From Flavobacteriales bacterium UBA2040 (GTDB lineage: Bacteria; Bacteroidota; Bacteroidia; Flavobacteriales_D; Crocinitomicaceae), in assembly GCA_002332715.1 (NCBI GenBank), contig DDBE01000192.1, positions 10,986-23,448 on the forward strand: DNA of 12,463 nt. The letters run 5' to 3'. Shown piece after piece: positions 1-6,469 of the stretch. Made by a program: the position numbers and the translations under genes. Each line of letters starts with the position of its first letter. Positions within the stretch are counted from its first letter, which is position 1. The notes below the pieces were generated by a model, which saw only the letters and a list, made by a program, of their open reading frames with translations, was not told where the DNA came from and searched no databases.

Positions 1-46
1 ACAAAAAGATTTTATGTTTCTTTGTATAACTCCTTATTAAAAGTTT

Positions 47-949
47 ATGTTTAAAATTGCGTGGCACGAAGAATACGTTTTTCCCGTTCCAGACAACCAT
101 AAGTTTCCGATGGAAAAGTATGACCTTTTGCCCAAACAATTGTTGCATGAAGGCACATTTGATCCATCCAATTTTTTTCAGCCTCATGTAATTGAGGAAT
201 CCTATATATCTGCCGTTCATTCTTCAGATTATCTCAATCGCTTGTACAAATTAGAGCTCTCTCCACGTGAACAACGTGTAACCGGTTTTGTCCATAACGA
301 GCAATTGATACAGCGAGAAAAGTTGATCATGGAAGGAACGAGAAGAGCCTGTGATTATGCTTTGGAATCTGGTTTTGCGGCAAACATTGCCGGTGGAACA
401 CACCATGCGTATGCAAACCGAGGAGAAGGGTTTTGTTTGTTGAATGATCATGCAATTTCAGCGAAATATCTTCTAGATTCAGGCAGTGTGAAAAATGTGC
501 TGATTCTTGATTTAGACGTTCACCAGGGCAATGGTACTGCTGAAATATTTGCCAAAAATGAGAATGTTTTTACGTTTTCTATGCACGGCAAGGATAACTA
601 TCCCTTGAAAAAAGAGAAATCAGATTTAGACGTAGAGTTGGAATTAAATTGCGACGACAAGAACTATTTAAAGCATTTAGATAATTCGTTGGCTGAAATC
701 TTAGGTCGATTTCAACCCGAATTCGTTTTGTATCAATCTGGAGTGGATGTGCTGAAAAGCGATAAATTGGGCAAATTGGCACTGACACAAGAAGGTGTGA
801 ACAGCCGCGATAAAATGGTGCTAGATTTTGTAGCTGGACTGAAAGTACCTATGGTTGCTGCTATGGGAGGTGGATACTCCAAGGACATTAAGGTAATCGT
901 TGACGGACACGCGTCTTTATTTCGGCAAATTCAGCGCGATTTTTTTTGA
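47..949 (+). CDS. Histone deacetylase family (AcuC/acetylpolyamine amidohydrolase-like) hydrolase
   Basis: Zinc-dependent deacetylase of the arginase/deacetylase fold; bacterial members remove acetyl groups from lysines, polyamines or other small substrates, and the substrate here cannot be told. The 300 residues are a full-length single-domain enzyme. Visible motifs are GGTHHA with the tandem His at residues 119-120, DLDVHQGNGT with zinc ligands D157 and H159, the third zinc ligand D234 in YQSGVDVL, and the GGGYS loop with catalytic Tyr277. All key residues are present, so it should be active. The N-terminus (MFKIAWHEEY, then a HKFPMEKY segment) matches the family start well. No signal peptide, so cytoplasmic. 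A weak -7-like TATGTTTC lies at 13-20; the true promoter may be outside the window. Its stop codon ends at 949 and directly abuts the stop of the convergent gene at 950. Confidence 0.93.
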   Translation: MFKIAWHEEYVFPVPDNHKFPMEKYDLLPKQLLHEGTFDPSNFFQPHVIEESYISAVHSSDYLNRLYKLELSPREQRVTGFVHNEQLIQREKLIMEGTRRACDYALESGFAANIAGGTHHAYANRGEGFCLLNDHAISAKYLLDSGSVKNVLILDLDVHQGNGTAEIFAKNENVFTFSMHGKDNYPLKKEKSDLDVELELNCDDKNYLKHLDNSLAEILGRFQPEFVLYQSGVDVLKSDKLGKLALTQEGVNSRDKMVLDFVAGLKVPMVAAMGGGYSKDIKVIVDGHASLFRQIQRDFF

Positions 950-1480
950 CTAATATTTCCAATCTAGCTCTGCGACATATCCAACCCCAATGTTTTTAAG
1001 AGCAGATTTAAATCGAGATGCTTCGCTGACCTCATTTTTAGGAAGTATTATCGCCGCGCCATTTGTCATTCCAATTAAAAATAACTCCTGAATTTCTATC
1101 AATTTCGTCAATTCTGATTTTGGGATTTCACCTTCACCAGAAATGTTTTTGGAAAGAATACCTTTGTCATGAACGGTTAATTCTTCTTCTTTGTCAAATC
1201 GTTCGTTGTAATTGTGTTTAATGTAATTCGCGAAATTGCGTTTCATTCGCCATTTGTGGTATTGCGGGTAGAAGTAATAAATTAAAACTATACCAACCAC
1301 CATCACGATTCCAGCATACATAGCATCCGTGATGAATAAGTTGAACGCCAGAATCACGCCTAAAATCGTTGCGAAAATACGGCCTCTTTTCATTCTCTGT
1401 TGTACTTTTTCGGACTTCGATAATGTGTACAATTGAAAGGTGAGAAAGTCTTTTTCAGAAATCTTAAATTGGAGGTGCAT
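950..1480 (-). CDS. YcxB-like two-TM membrane protein
   Basis: 176-residue protein with a short amphipathic N-terminus (about 1-30), two hydrophobic helices at about residues 35-51 and 54-71, a basic stretch (HKWRMKRN) after the second helix, and a soluble C-terminal domain of about 100 residues ending in GVGYVAELDWKY. This architecture, with the HDKGI and LIGMTNGAAIILPK-type strands, resembles YcxB-like C-terminal domain proteins, whose function is unknown. The topology by the positive-inside rule puts both ends in the cytoplasm. It is a single gene with its own promoter candidate at 1506-1513 and ends tail-to-tail with the deacetylase, with no intervening terminator that I can see. The family assignment is from overall pattern and is moderately sure. 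Confidence 0.72.
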   Translation of the reverse strand: MHLQFKISEKDFLTFQLYTLSKSEKVQQRMKRGRIFATILGVILAFNLFITDAMYAGIVMVVGIVLIYYFYPQYHKWRMKRNFANYIKHNYNERFDKEEELTVHDKGILSKNISGEGEIPKSELTKLIEIQELFLIGMTNGAAIILPKNEVSEASRFKSALKNIGVGYVAELDWKY

Positions 1481-1505
1481 TTTTCGTAAATGTTAAAATT
1501 TTGAA

Positions 1506-1513
1506 CAAAGATA
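1506..1513 (-). promoter_or_regulatory. Bacteroidota -7 element for the YcxB-like gene
   Basis: On the minus strand this reads TATCTTTG, a perfect TAnnTTTG. It lies 25 bases before the ATG at 1480, leaving room for a leader of about 18 bases. A TTG lies upstream, but only 12 bases away, too close for a standard -33 element, so the call rests on the -7 match and its position. Confidence 0.45.
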
Positions 1514-1597
1514 ATATTCCAGTTGCAAGAGCGTTTAGCAGAAAAGAAAACGCAAATAATATTTTTTAAAATAATTTCTTACTCCTATTATTGCATT

Positions 1598-2275
1598 ATG
1601 AAAAAAGTAATCACACTATTTGCATTCACATTAGTTATTGCCACGACTTCTCTTGGTCAGAGAATGAAAAGTTTCCAATCTAAAACGGAAGCTGAAACTG
1701 TCATAAAATTTACTCCAACAAAGATTTTCGGAGGAATGATTGAGTTTGGAGTTGAACAAGCGATAGGCGACCGAACAAGTGTTGAAGTCAACTTAGGACC
1801 AACCATCTCCAATATTTCACCCTTTGGAAATGGTCATGGAATCGTCGGAGATATTAACGGTTTATACAATACATCGGGCAGTCAACTGGGATTCCATGTG
1901 AATGCTGGTATTCGTTTTTACCCTATTGAAGATAAATATGTGATGAACGGATTCTACGTATCACCAATTCTTGATTTTCGTCATTTTAATTATCAGTTTC
2001 AGGACTTCTATTACCCAAATGGACCTGCTTTTGATGGATTCCGTCAAGAAATGAGTTTCGGATTTTTATTTGGAGCACAAAGTTGGGTGTCAAAATACTT
2101 TGGTCTAGATACTTATTTGGGTATGGGAATCAAATCTGTTGATGTGAAACAAGCGTTTAATCAATATGATCAATGGGGAGGTCCAGGTGTATGGCAAGAA
2201 CAACGCACTAAAGATGCTCGTTGGTTTGTTACCGCGGGGATTAAAATTGGAATTGGCGTTAAAAAGGGTGAATAA
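1598..2275 (+). CDS. Secreted outer-membrane beta-barrel protein, function unknown
   Basis: 225 residues. I chose the ATG at 1598, because it begins a clean signal peptide (MKKVITLFAF then a hydrophobic core, with likely cleavage after SLG at residue 20, leaving Gln as first mature residue). The frame is open further upstream to 1523, but those 25 residues look like translated spacer. The mature part alternates hydrophobic and polar residues in strands rich in Gly and aromatics (GGMIEFGVEQ, LGFHVNAGIRFY, GFYVSPILDFRHF, GFLFGAQSW, YLGMGIKS) and ends in a strand-like VTAGIKIGIG. This is the look of an 8-stranded-type outer-membrane barrel such as the DUF3575/OmpA-like barrels of Bacteroidota. 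No ligand or partner can be inferred. TATTATTG at 1586-1593, one base off the -7 consensus, ends 4 bases before the ATG. Confidence 0.8.
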   Translation: MKKVITLFAFTLVIATTSLGQRMKSFQSKTEAETVIKFTPTKIFGGMIEFGVEQAIGDRTSVEVNLGPTISNISPFGNGHGIVGDINGLYNTSGSQLGFHVNAGIRFYPIEDKYVMNGFYVSPILDFRHFNYQFQDFYYPNGPAFDGFRQEMSFGFLFGAQSWVSKYFGLDTYLGMGIKSVDVKQAFNQYDQWGGPGVWQEQRTKDARWFVTAGIKIGIGVKKGE

Positions 2276-2277
2276 AC

Positions 2278-2751
2278 TCAGCTAAATTCGGACAAAATTT
2301 CTTGGTAATCTTGTTGTAAATCAGGATGTAAGGTGTTGATGGCTTTTTGAACCAAACTCAATTGCATGTGTAAAGTATTGCGGAGTACTTTGTTTCTTTG
2401 AAGCACGTGTGGCATCCTATTCAACTTTTGACAGAAATAAAGTAAGATTTCAATTTCAACCTCTTTCTTTTGGGTATAACGAATGTATTTTTTCAATTTT
2501 GCTAAGATGCGACGAACGTTCTTCTTGGCTACCCACATGTTGATTTTGTTCACTTCCGAAAACAAAAGATCTATTTCTTCCTTGATATCTGAAATGTACA
2601 ATTCATCATTCTCTGATTCAAACATTAAATATGTAAGGAGCTCCTTGTTGTCCTTTTTATATTTCACCAAACGCAGGCAATAATCAATTATTTCCTCTTG
2701 GCTAGAATGCTTGAGTTCGTCTTTAATTTCTTTGAGACTGGAGATTTTCAT
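2278..2751 (-). CDS. Conserved-looking helical protein of unknown function
   Basis: 157 residues from the ATG at 2751. The frame is open to 2829, but the extra 26 residues have no coding character and a perfect -7 element lies between, so the shorter start is preferred. The protein is almost wholly helical, cytoplasmic, and rich in Leu, Lys and Glu, with recognisable blocks: EEIIDYCLRLVKYKKDNKELLTYLMFE at about 19-45, KEEIDLLF at 57-64, RRILAKLKKYIRYTQKKEVEIE at 80-101, and LHPDLQQDY at 141-149. It resembles a hypothetical family I associate with Bacteroidota, without known function. It lies 122 bases downstream of the protease/RimK-like gene on the same strand, so it may be co-transcribed as well as having its own promoter. 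It stops 2 bases from the convergent barrel gene. Confidence 0.78.
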   Translation of the reverse strand: MKISSLKEIKDELKHSSQEEIIDYCLRLVKYKKDNKELLTYLMFESENDELYISDIKEEIDLLFSEVNKINMWVAKKNVRRILAKLKKYIRYTQKKEVEIEILLYFCQKLNRMPHVLQRNKVLRNTLHMQLSLVQKAINTLHPDLQQDYQEILSEFS

Positions 2752-2756
2752 TGAGT

Positions 2757-2764
2757 CAAAATTA
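2757..2764 (-). promoter_or_regulatory. -7 element 5 bases before an ATG (possible leaderless start)
   Basis: Minus strand TAATTTTG, a perfect TAnnTTTG, separated from the ATG at 2751 by only 5 bases. If used, transcription would begin at or next to the start codon. No TTG is seen at the usual -33 distance, so this rests on the -7 match and on similar spacing upstream of pyrR and the 4520 gene. Confidence 0.4.
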
Positions 2765-2873
2765 GGATAATTTAAGGAGATTTTTAGTTCACCAGCAATT
2801 ACAATATAACTTAAAAACATAAATAACAACGATGATGACGACCATTGTGTATTTTTGAATTCAAATCATATGC

Positions 2874-4082
2874 CTATACAATGAAGGTATATTTCAAGTT
2901 TTTTTCGATGCCGATAATCATCATTTCCGCCAAATTTTTTGCGGTGGTCGCTTCAATACCATTTAAGCTTGGTGAAGAAAACACATTTTGAACATACGTG
3001 CTTTCTTTGTTTTGAATCAAATCCACTCCCGCCACTTTCAAATTCAGTGTTTTTGCGGCTAACCCGGCTATTTTTCGTTCATATTTACTGATTTTTAATG
3101 GCGTCAGTTTCGTGGTACCATCTTCCGATTTAGATTTCAGCATCGAAGCTTTAACCAAACCATTTATAACGAAGCAACGAATTTGTTTGCCATCCAAAGG
3201 AACTTGGTTCACAATGCTTTCTGATTTTGAAGGCAACAATTGAGTCGGTGGAATTAAAATACCACTCGCCGCAATTAGCTGTATTGTTAGCAATGAATTT
3301 CTAGACTGAGCAATAGCTTGAGCCGAGTTTTGTGTGTAGGTTCCAATTGATCCAAAATGTCGAACCACTGCACAGCCAAATTGGGTTAGGTTGGGTCGTA
3401 TACGAGGAATGATAACATCGTATTTGGTCGATAATTCTTCGCCCTTAAATTTCATGGTAGGTTTTGCATTGTTCAACTCTATCGAAAAGTCAGTAATGTT
3501 TAAAAAATCCATGAAATGTCCTCGTCCTTCTGCGGCTTCAATAATTCGTCGATTACTGTATAAATTTGGATCCGATGCCAATAAAGCGATGTGCAATCCT
3601 GTTGGAACCTTGATGAAATCGTGGTAATGTTTGTTTAGCTCCTCATCTGAAATTTCACCAAATTGAAAAGAAACTTGCGGGTCAACCAACATTCTGCCGG
3701 CCATGGCTTGTCTACCGAGCAACATTCTATACCCCATACTATCTCTATTAGTAAGGGTAACTTCAATTTCCCAGGTGTTTTCGCCAAATGAAATTTGAGA
3801 ATTAATAACGTAGCGTAATTCACCGATTCCACTTGAGCTTTTAACTCGTCTTTTATCAACCACGGGTGATTCACAAACAAGTGTTGTTTTACCATCGTAT
3901 TGTATTGGATGGACCTTAAACCTCACCCATGGACTTCCGTTTTTTTCGAATGGAGTGATGCTGACCGCATGCAGTGCTGTGGTTTTTGCCCCAGAATCGA
4001 CACGCGTTTTTATGGCTGGAATATTTATATCCGGCAATCCACACCATTCTTCACTTCCTACAACGATTTTTTTATGCGTCAT
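2874..4082 (-). CDS. Retropepsin-like (RimB-type) protease fused to degenerate RimK-like ATP-grasp domain
   Basis: 402 residues in two parts. Residues about 4-145 match the putative ATP-dependent zinc protease/retropepsin-like family (PF05618): RVDSGAKTTALHA at 28-39 holds the aspartic-protease-type DSGA, and MLLGRQAM at 120-127 is the second conserved block. Residues about 163-402 align with RimK, the glutamate ligase that adds Glu to the C-terminus of ribosomal protein S6: LHIALLASDPNLYS, YDVIIPRI, GSIGTYTQNSAQAIAQSRNSL, QIRCFVING, LKVAGVDL and LNGIEATTAKNLA. The RimK part is only about 240 residues against about 300 in E. coli. The stretch with the ATP-binding lysine, the glycine-rich loop and the QE hinge is missing between IPPTQLLPS and QIRCFVI, and the metal-binding EVN is VQNVF here. 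The frame is unbroken, so this is a real shortened protein. Ligase activity is unlikely; protease activity is possible. Confidence 0.85.
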   Translation of the reverse strand: MTHKKIVVGSEEWCGLPDINIPAIKTRVDSGAKTTALHAVSITPFEKNGSPWVRFKVHPIQYDGKTTLVCESPVVDKRRVKSSSGIGELRYVINSQISFGENTWEIEVTLTNRDSMGYRMLLGRQAMAGRMLVDPQVSFQFGEISDEELNKHYHDFIKVPTGLHIALLASDPNLYSNRRIIEAAEGRGHFMDFLNITDFSIELNNAKPTMKFKGEELSTKYDVIIPRIRPNLTQFGCAVVRHFGSIGTYTQNSAQAIAQSRNSLLTIQLIAASGILIPPTQLLPSKSESIVNQVPLDGKQIRCFVINGLVKASMLKSKSEDGTTKLTPLKISKYERKIAGLAAKTLNLKVAGVDLIQNKESTYVQNVFSSPSLNGIEATTAKNLAEMMIIGIEKNLKYTFIV

Positions 4083-4244
4083 TTATTGGTATTCTTTCAA
4101 TTTGTTGTGCAAGTTATCTAAAACTAACGAAATGTAAACTTAGATGTATTTAGATATATATCGAGCAACAAAATTTTAGGATTCATAGAATTTTTTTGAT
4201 AAAAAATACCACAAAAAGGTGAGTGATTGTTTTTAACAATGATT

Positions 4245-4252
4245 TACCTTTG
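4245..4252 (+). promoter_or_regulatory. -7 element for the small Cys-rich gene
   Basis: TACCTTTG is a perfect TAnnTTTG, 20 bases before the GTG start at 4273. A TTG at 4227-4229 lies 15 bases upstream, slightly closer than the usual -33 spacing. This is the only good promoter signal in the divergent 190-base gap between 4083 and 4272, which otherwise shows only AT-rich spacer. Confidence 0.55.
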
Positions 4253-4272
4253 TATAGAATCATTCTAAATAA

Positions 4273-4422
4273 GTGAAACAATCTTTCGTACATAATAACG
4301 CTAGCGATTTTCTCAAAGACTTTGTCTTAGTATGCGACACCTGCTCGTGTGACAAAAAGAATAAATGCTGTAAAAAATTCAAGAAGAAAGGCGTGCATTG
4401 TAAGAAATGTCCCAAAATCTAG
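4273..4422 (+). CDS. Small cysteine- and lysine-rich protein, GTG start
   Basis: A 49-residue frame, too short for usual gene callers and lacking an ATG. It must begin at GTG 4273, because an in-frame TAA immediately precedes it. The N-terminal 20 residues (MKQSFVHNNA, then SDFLKDFVLV) are followed by a block with seven cysteines: C21, C24, C26, C32, C33, C43 and C46, spaced C-x2-C-x-C-x5-CC-x9-C-x2-C, and ending CPKI. Thirteen lysines make it very basic. There is no signal peptide, so it is probably cytoplasmic, and the cysteines suggest bound metal (zinc or iron-sulfur) or nucleic-acid contact. A perfect -7 element is placed to give a leader of about 14 bases. The motif CCKKFKKKG-x-HCKKCPK recalls tiny unannotated Bacteroidota proteins, but that is from memory. 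No function is assigned. Confidence 0.68.
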   Translation: MKQSFVHNNASDFLKDFVLVCDTCSCDKKNKCCKKFKKKGVHCKKCPKI

Positions 4423-4424
4423 TT

Positions 4425-4488
4425 TTGAGCATTGAGCAATTTTTTATTGAATTGGTCAAAAGTCAACTACCAAAGTCGAAAGTCAATA
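4425..4488 (+). repeat. Heptamer-period intergenic repeats (TTGAGCA x2; GTCAAnn series)
   Basis: TTGAGCA is duplicated head-to-tail at 4425-4438. From 4455 a second series follows: GTCAAAA, GTCAACT, a 6-base ACCAAA, GTCGAAA, GTCAATA, with GTCA/GTCG beginning at 4455, 4462, 4475 and 4482. Read on the other strand the unit is nnTTGAC, like the repeat after RNase Z at 9244. It fills most of the 97-base gap between the Cys-rich gene and the next promoter. Confidence 0.6.
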
Positions 4489-4507
4489 TTCATTCCCAAC
4501 TTTCTTT

Positions 4508-4515
4508 TAATTTTG
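4508..4515 (+). promoter_or_regulatory. -7 element 4 bases before the ATG at 4520
   Basis: TAATTTTG is a perfect TAnnTTTG followed by TTCC and then the start codon. Used as a promoter it would give a leaderless mRNA for the small barrel protein and its downstream partners. No clear TTG at the -33 position. Confidence 0.42.
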
Positions 4516-4519
4516 TTCC

Positions 4520-5029
4520 ATGAAATGGTTGGTTATATTTTCCGTCTATTTAACGGTATTTAACTCTTTTAGTCAAGACAATAAAGATTATTGGTTTGAA
4601 ACGCAAGGATTCGCCGTCGTAACCTCCTTTCAGAACGAAGATATTTTCGCAGGAGTTGGGTTTTATTTTAAACCATCGGGAAAATGGATGTTTGAAGGTG
4701 ATTTTCTTTTAGGAATTAGAAGAACTTTTTTTCAGCCGTCAAATTTCTGGTGGGTTACATTGGGTGGCCAGCTCGATTTCCTCAAAAGTGAAAAATTATT
4801 TTTTGGACCTTCGGCTCAATTGGGAACGGGTTTTGTTGAATTACACAAAGAAGAAAAATTTCATAATTATTATGACTTCAGACTCGGTTACTATTTTTCG
4901 GTGGGTGACAAATTTCACTTTTTTCAAAGTTCGTACTATGGAATTCGGCAACTGAGTTTGAATAACAAAGCAAAAGGTCATTTTTTTCCAGGGTATTCAT
5001 TTCAAATGGGATTGAAGTATGATTTATAG
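4520..5029 (+). CDS. Small secreted beta-barrel-like protein, function unknown
   Basis: 169 residues with a signal peptide of about 18 residues (MKWLVIFSVYLTVFNSFSQ, cleavage probably just before the Gln). The mature protein is rich in Phe, Tyr, Trp and Gly, in alternating strands: FAVVTSF, IFAGVGFYFKP, MFEGDFLLGIRR, WVTLGGQLDFL, LFFGPSAQLGTGFVEL, YYDFRLGYYFSV, FFQSSYYGIRQL, and a C-terminal YSFQMGLKYDL ending in Leu. This suggests a small outer-membrane barrel of about eight strands. I do not recognise a named family. The last 11 bases overlap the start of the next gene, so the two are almost certainly one operon and translationally coupled, which hints at a shared envelope role with the phosphodiesterase lipoprotein. 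Confidence 0.75.
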   Translation: MKWLVIFSVYLTVFNSFSQDNKDYWFETQGFAVVTSFQNEDIFAGVGFYFKPSGKWMFEGDFLLGIRRTFFQPSNFWWVTLGGQLDFLKSEKLFFGPSAQLGTGFVELHKEEKFHNYYDFRLGYYFSVGDKFHFFQSSYYGIRQLSLNNKAKGHFFPGYSFQMGLKYDL

Positions 5030-5813
5030 ATTTTTAATACTCGTCTTTTTCGTTGTCTTGTCTTGTAAAAAGAAGGAGTCAACTTCTATATTAGTCATTG
5101 GACATGGTGGGATGGGAATCGAGTTTTCGGGTAGTATTTACGCTGATAATTCGAAAGAAGCCATTCAACTATGTTTTGATATGGAAGGAACCGATGGTGT
5201 TGAAATTGACGTTCATTTGTCCAAAGATGGTGACTTATGGGCATATCACTCAGATGACCTTTCCGACAATACCAATAGTTCGGGTTGTATTGAAAATCTA
5301 CTTCTTCAAGATTTGGAAGATTTGAAATACAAAGGTCTGAATAAAGAAAGACTTGTTCGATTGAAAGACATGAATCTTCAACATGCCAATAAACGAATCT
5401 TATTGGATCTTCGCCATTTCAACAGCTGCAGTGGTCTAACAATCGATGTAAATGATATGATTTTAGCTTTGAATGATTTGCCAGAATATTTAAAAAATCC
5501 TTCGCGAGTAAGGGTGATTACTCGAAACCCATATTGGATATCTCATTTAATTAACGCTAGTTTCAAGGTGATCTATGCTAATGACATAGAGTCCGAAGTG
5601 CGTGAGGCACTGCAAATCAATCCACAGTTGAATGGAGTAATTATGAAAAACTCGGATATTTCAAAAACTCAAGTGACTAATTTTAAATCGCAAGGGCTTT
5701 CAGTATTCATTTACGAAGTCCGATCTCCGAAAGCTTTAAAAGAAATCCGTAATAAAGATCCCGATGGTTTACTGAGCGATGATGTTCAAGGCGCAATAAT
5801 TGAATTAAAATAG
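5019..5813 (+). CDS. Glycerophosphodiester phosphodiesterase-like lipoprotein (HGG type)
   Basis: 264 residues. The N-terminus is a lipoprotein signal (hydrophobic run, then VLSC with lipidated Cys16), followed by KKKES rather than an acidic surface-export tag, so it is probably periplasm-facing. The enzyme part has the GDPD TIM-barrel layout: HGGMG at 29-33 in place of the usual HRG, ADNSKEA at 42-48 in place of PENT-A, DGVEIDVHLSKDG at 59-71 with metal ligands E62 and D64, YHSDDL at 76-81 with the second catalytic His77, LLDLRH at 128-133, and DGLLSDD near the end at 249-255. The pair of catalytic histidines and the acidic ligands are present, so hydrolysis of a glycerophosphodiester-like headgroup is plausible. 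The barrel is short for the family. It overlaps the upstream barrel gene by 11 bases. Confidence 0.82.
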   Translation: MIYRFLILVFFVVLSCKKKESTSILVIGHGGMGIEFSGSIYADNSKEAIQLCFDMEGTDGVEIDVHLSKDGDLWAYHSDDLSDNTNSSGCIENLLLQDLEDLKYKGLNKERLVRLKDMNLQHANKRILLDLRHFNSCSGLTIDVNDMILALNDLPEYLKNPSRVRVITRNPYWISHLINASFKVIYANDIESEVREALQINPQLNGVIMKNSDISKTQVTNFKSQGLSVFIYEVRSPKALKEIRNKDPDGLLSDDVQGAIIELK

Positions 5814-5850
5814 ATTCAATTTGAAATTCAAAAATTCGTAATTGATTAAA

Positions 5851-6186
5851 ATGGCAAAGAAAAAATCAGGTTTCGTTTATAGCACTAATCCAAATGCAGG
5901 GTGGGAAGATGATCAGGAACAAGAATTCGATTCAGTCGAAAATTCAGAACAGAAACTGTACGTTTCCATCGATCGAAAAAATAGAGGCGGAAAAGAAGTG
6001 ACGCTAATCGAAGGATTCAAAGGTCCTGAAGATGAACTGAAAGATTTAGGAAAGACTTTGAAATCGAAATGTGGTGTTGGTGGTTCTGCAAAAGCCGGTG
6101 AGATAATCATTCAAGGTAATTTCAGAGATAAAATAATGGTGTTGTTGAAGGAAATGGGCTTTCAAGTCGTTCGAAAAGGAGGATGA
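5851..6186 (+). CDS. SUI1/eIF1-family translation factor (YciH-like)
   Basis: 111 residues from the ATG at 5851; an in-frame TTG at 5842 is less likely. Residues 1-35 are a variable tail (MAKKKSGFVYSTNP, then acidic). The SUI1 domain covers about 36-108: VSIDRKNRGGKEVTLIEGF, LKDLGKTLKSKCGVGGSAK, then GEIIIQGNFRDKIMVLLKEMGF and a VRKGG end. The KCGVGGSAK block and IIIQGNF-D are the family hallmarks. Members bind the small ribosomal subunit near the P site; in bacteria YciH acts on start-codon fidelity or represses translation under stress. It follows the lipoprotein gene by 37 bases on the same strand, and I see no perfect -7 element in that gap, so it may be read through from upstream. Confidence 0.93.
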   Translation: MAKKKSGFVYSTNPNAGWEDDQEQEFDSVENSEQKLYVSIDRKNRGGKEVTLIEGFKGPEDELKDLGKTLKSKCGVGGSAKAGEIIIQGNFRDKIMVLLKEMGFQVVRKGG

Positions 6187-6303
6187 AAAAAAGTCCAGTT
6201 CTCTAATACTTATGGCGAAACTATGAAAAAACAATTTAGTAGAGAATCGAACTTTTACCAAAAACAAATGATAACCATGAAAACTATTATGAGGTAGTTT
6301 GCA

Positions 6304-6361
6304 TATCACTAATTTACTAAACTTTCACATCCGCTTTTTCAGAAAAGGGTGAAGTGTGATA
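6304..6361. repeat. Nested imperfect inverted repeat upstream of pyrR
   Basis: TATCAC at 6304-6309 pairs with GTGATA at 6356-6361. Just inside on the right, GTGAA at 6349-6353 pairs with TTCAC at 6324-6328 (extendable to 6321/6355 with a bulge). The centre CTTTT/AAAAG (6334-6338 and 6343-6347) closes a TCAG loop. An 11-base unpaired stretch on the left separates the outer arms. It could fold as RNA or be an operator. No T-tract follows, so it is not a standard terminator. It lies within the 297-base gap 6187-6483. Confidence 0.45.
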
Positions 6362-6406
6362 ACGGTTGAGCGAAATGAATATCTTGTTGTTTATGTGATT
6401 TAGTTC

Positions 6407-6423
6407 CCCTCCTCATAGGAGGG
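6407..6423. repeat. Perfect 7-bp GC-rich palindrome CCCTCCT/AGGAGGG
   Basis: CCCTCCT, loop CAT, AGGAGGG. The only GC-rich hairpin in the gap before pyrR. It is not followed at once by a T-run (the nearest starts about 16 bases on), so it is a poor terminator. It resembles CCCCTCC-GGAGGGG palindromes that I remember as dispersed in Flavobacteriales genomes. Confidence 0.5.
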
Positions 6424-6469
6424 AAGAAAAAACCTCGTTATTTTTTTAATCCATTCCAACAATAAAATC

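Noticed and set aside
1523..1597. Longer N-terminus for the barrel protein at 1598
   Set aside because: It would bury the signal peptide behind 25 residues of non-coding character.
2874..4082. Frameshift or pseudogene in the RimK-like part
   Set aside because: A single open frame keeps conserved blocks on both sides of the missing stretch and to the C-terminus, so an in-frame loss fits better.
4423..4519. Terminator after the Cys-rich gene
   Set aside because: There is a short T-run at 4440-4445 but only weak four-base pairing around it.
6192..6198. AGTCCAG, similar to the start of the PyrR RNA-binding loop consensus
   Set aside because: The second half of the consensus is absent and it lies about 290 bases from pyrR, before the likely promoter.
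6223..6297. 24-codon ATG frame (MKKQFSRESN...) in the gap before pyrR
   Set aside because: No promoter, no residue pattern, and common chance length in AT-rich DNA.
6407..6446. Hairpin plus later T-run as a terminator for the SUI1 gene
   Set aside because: The T-run starts about 16 bases after the stem, too far for an intrinsic terminator.
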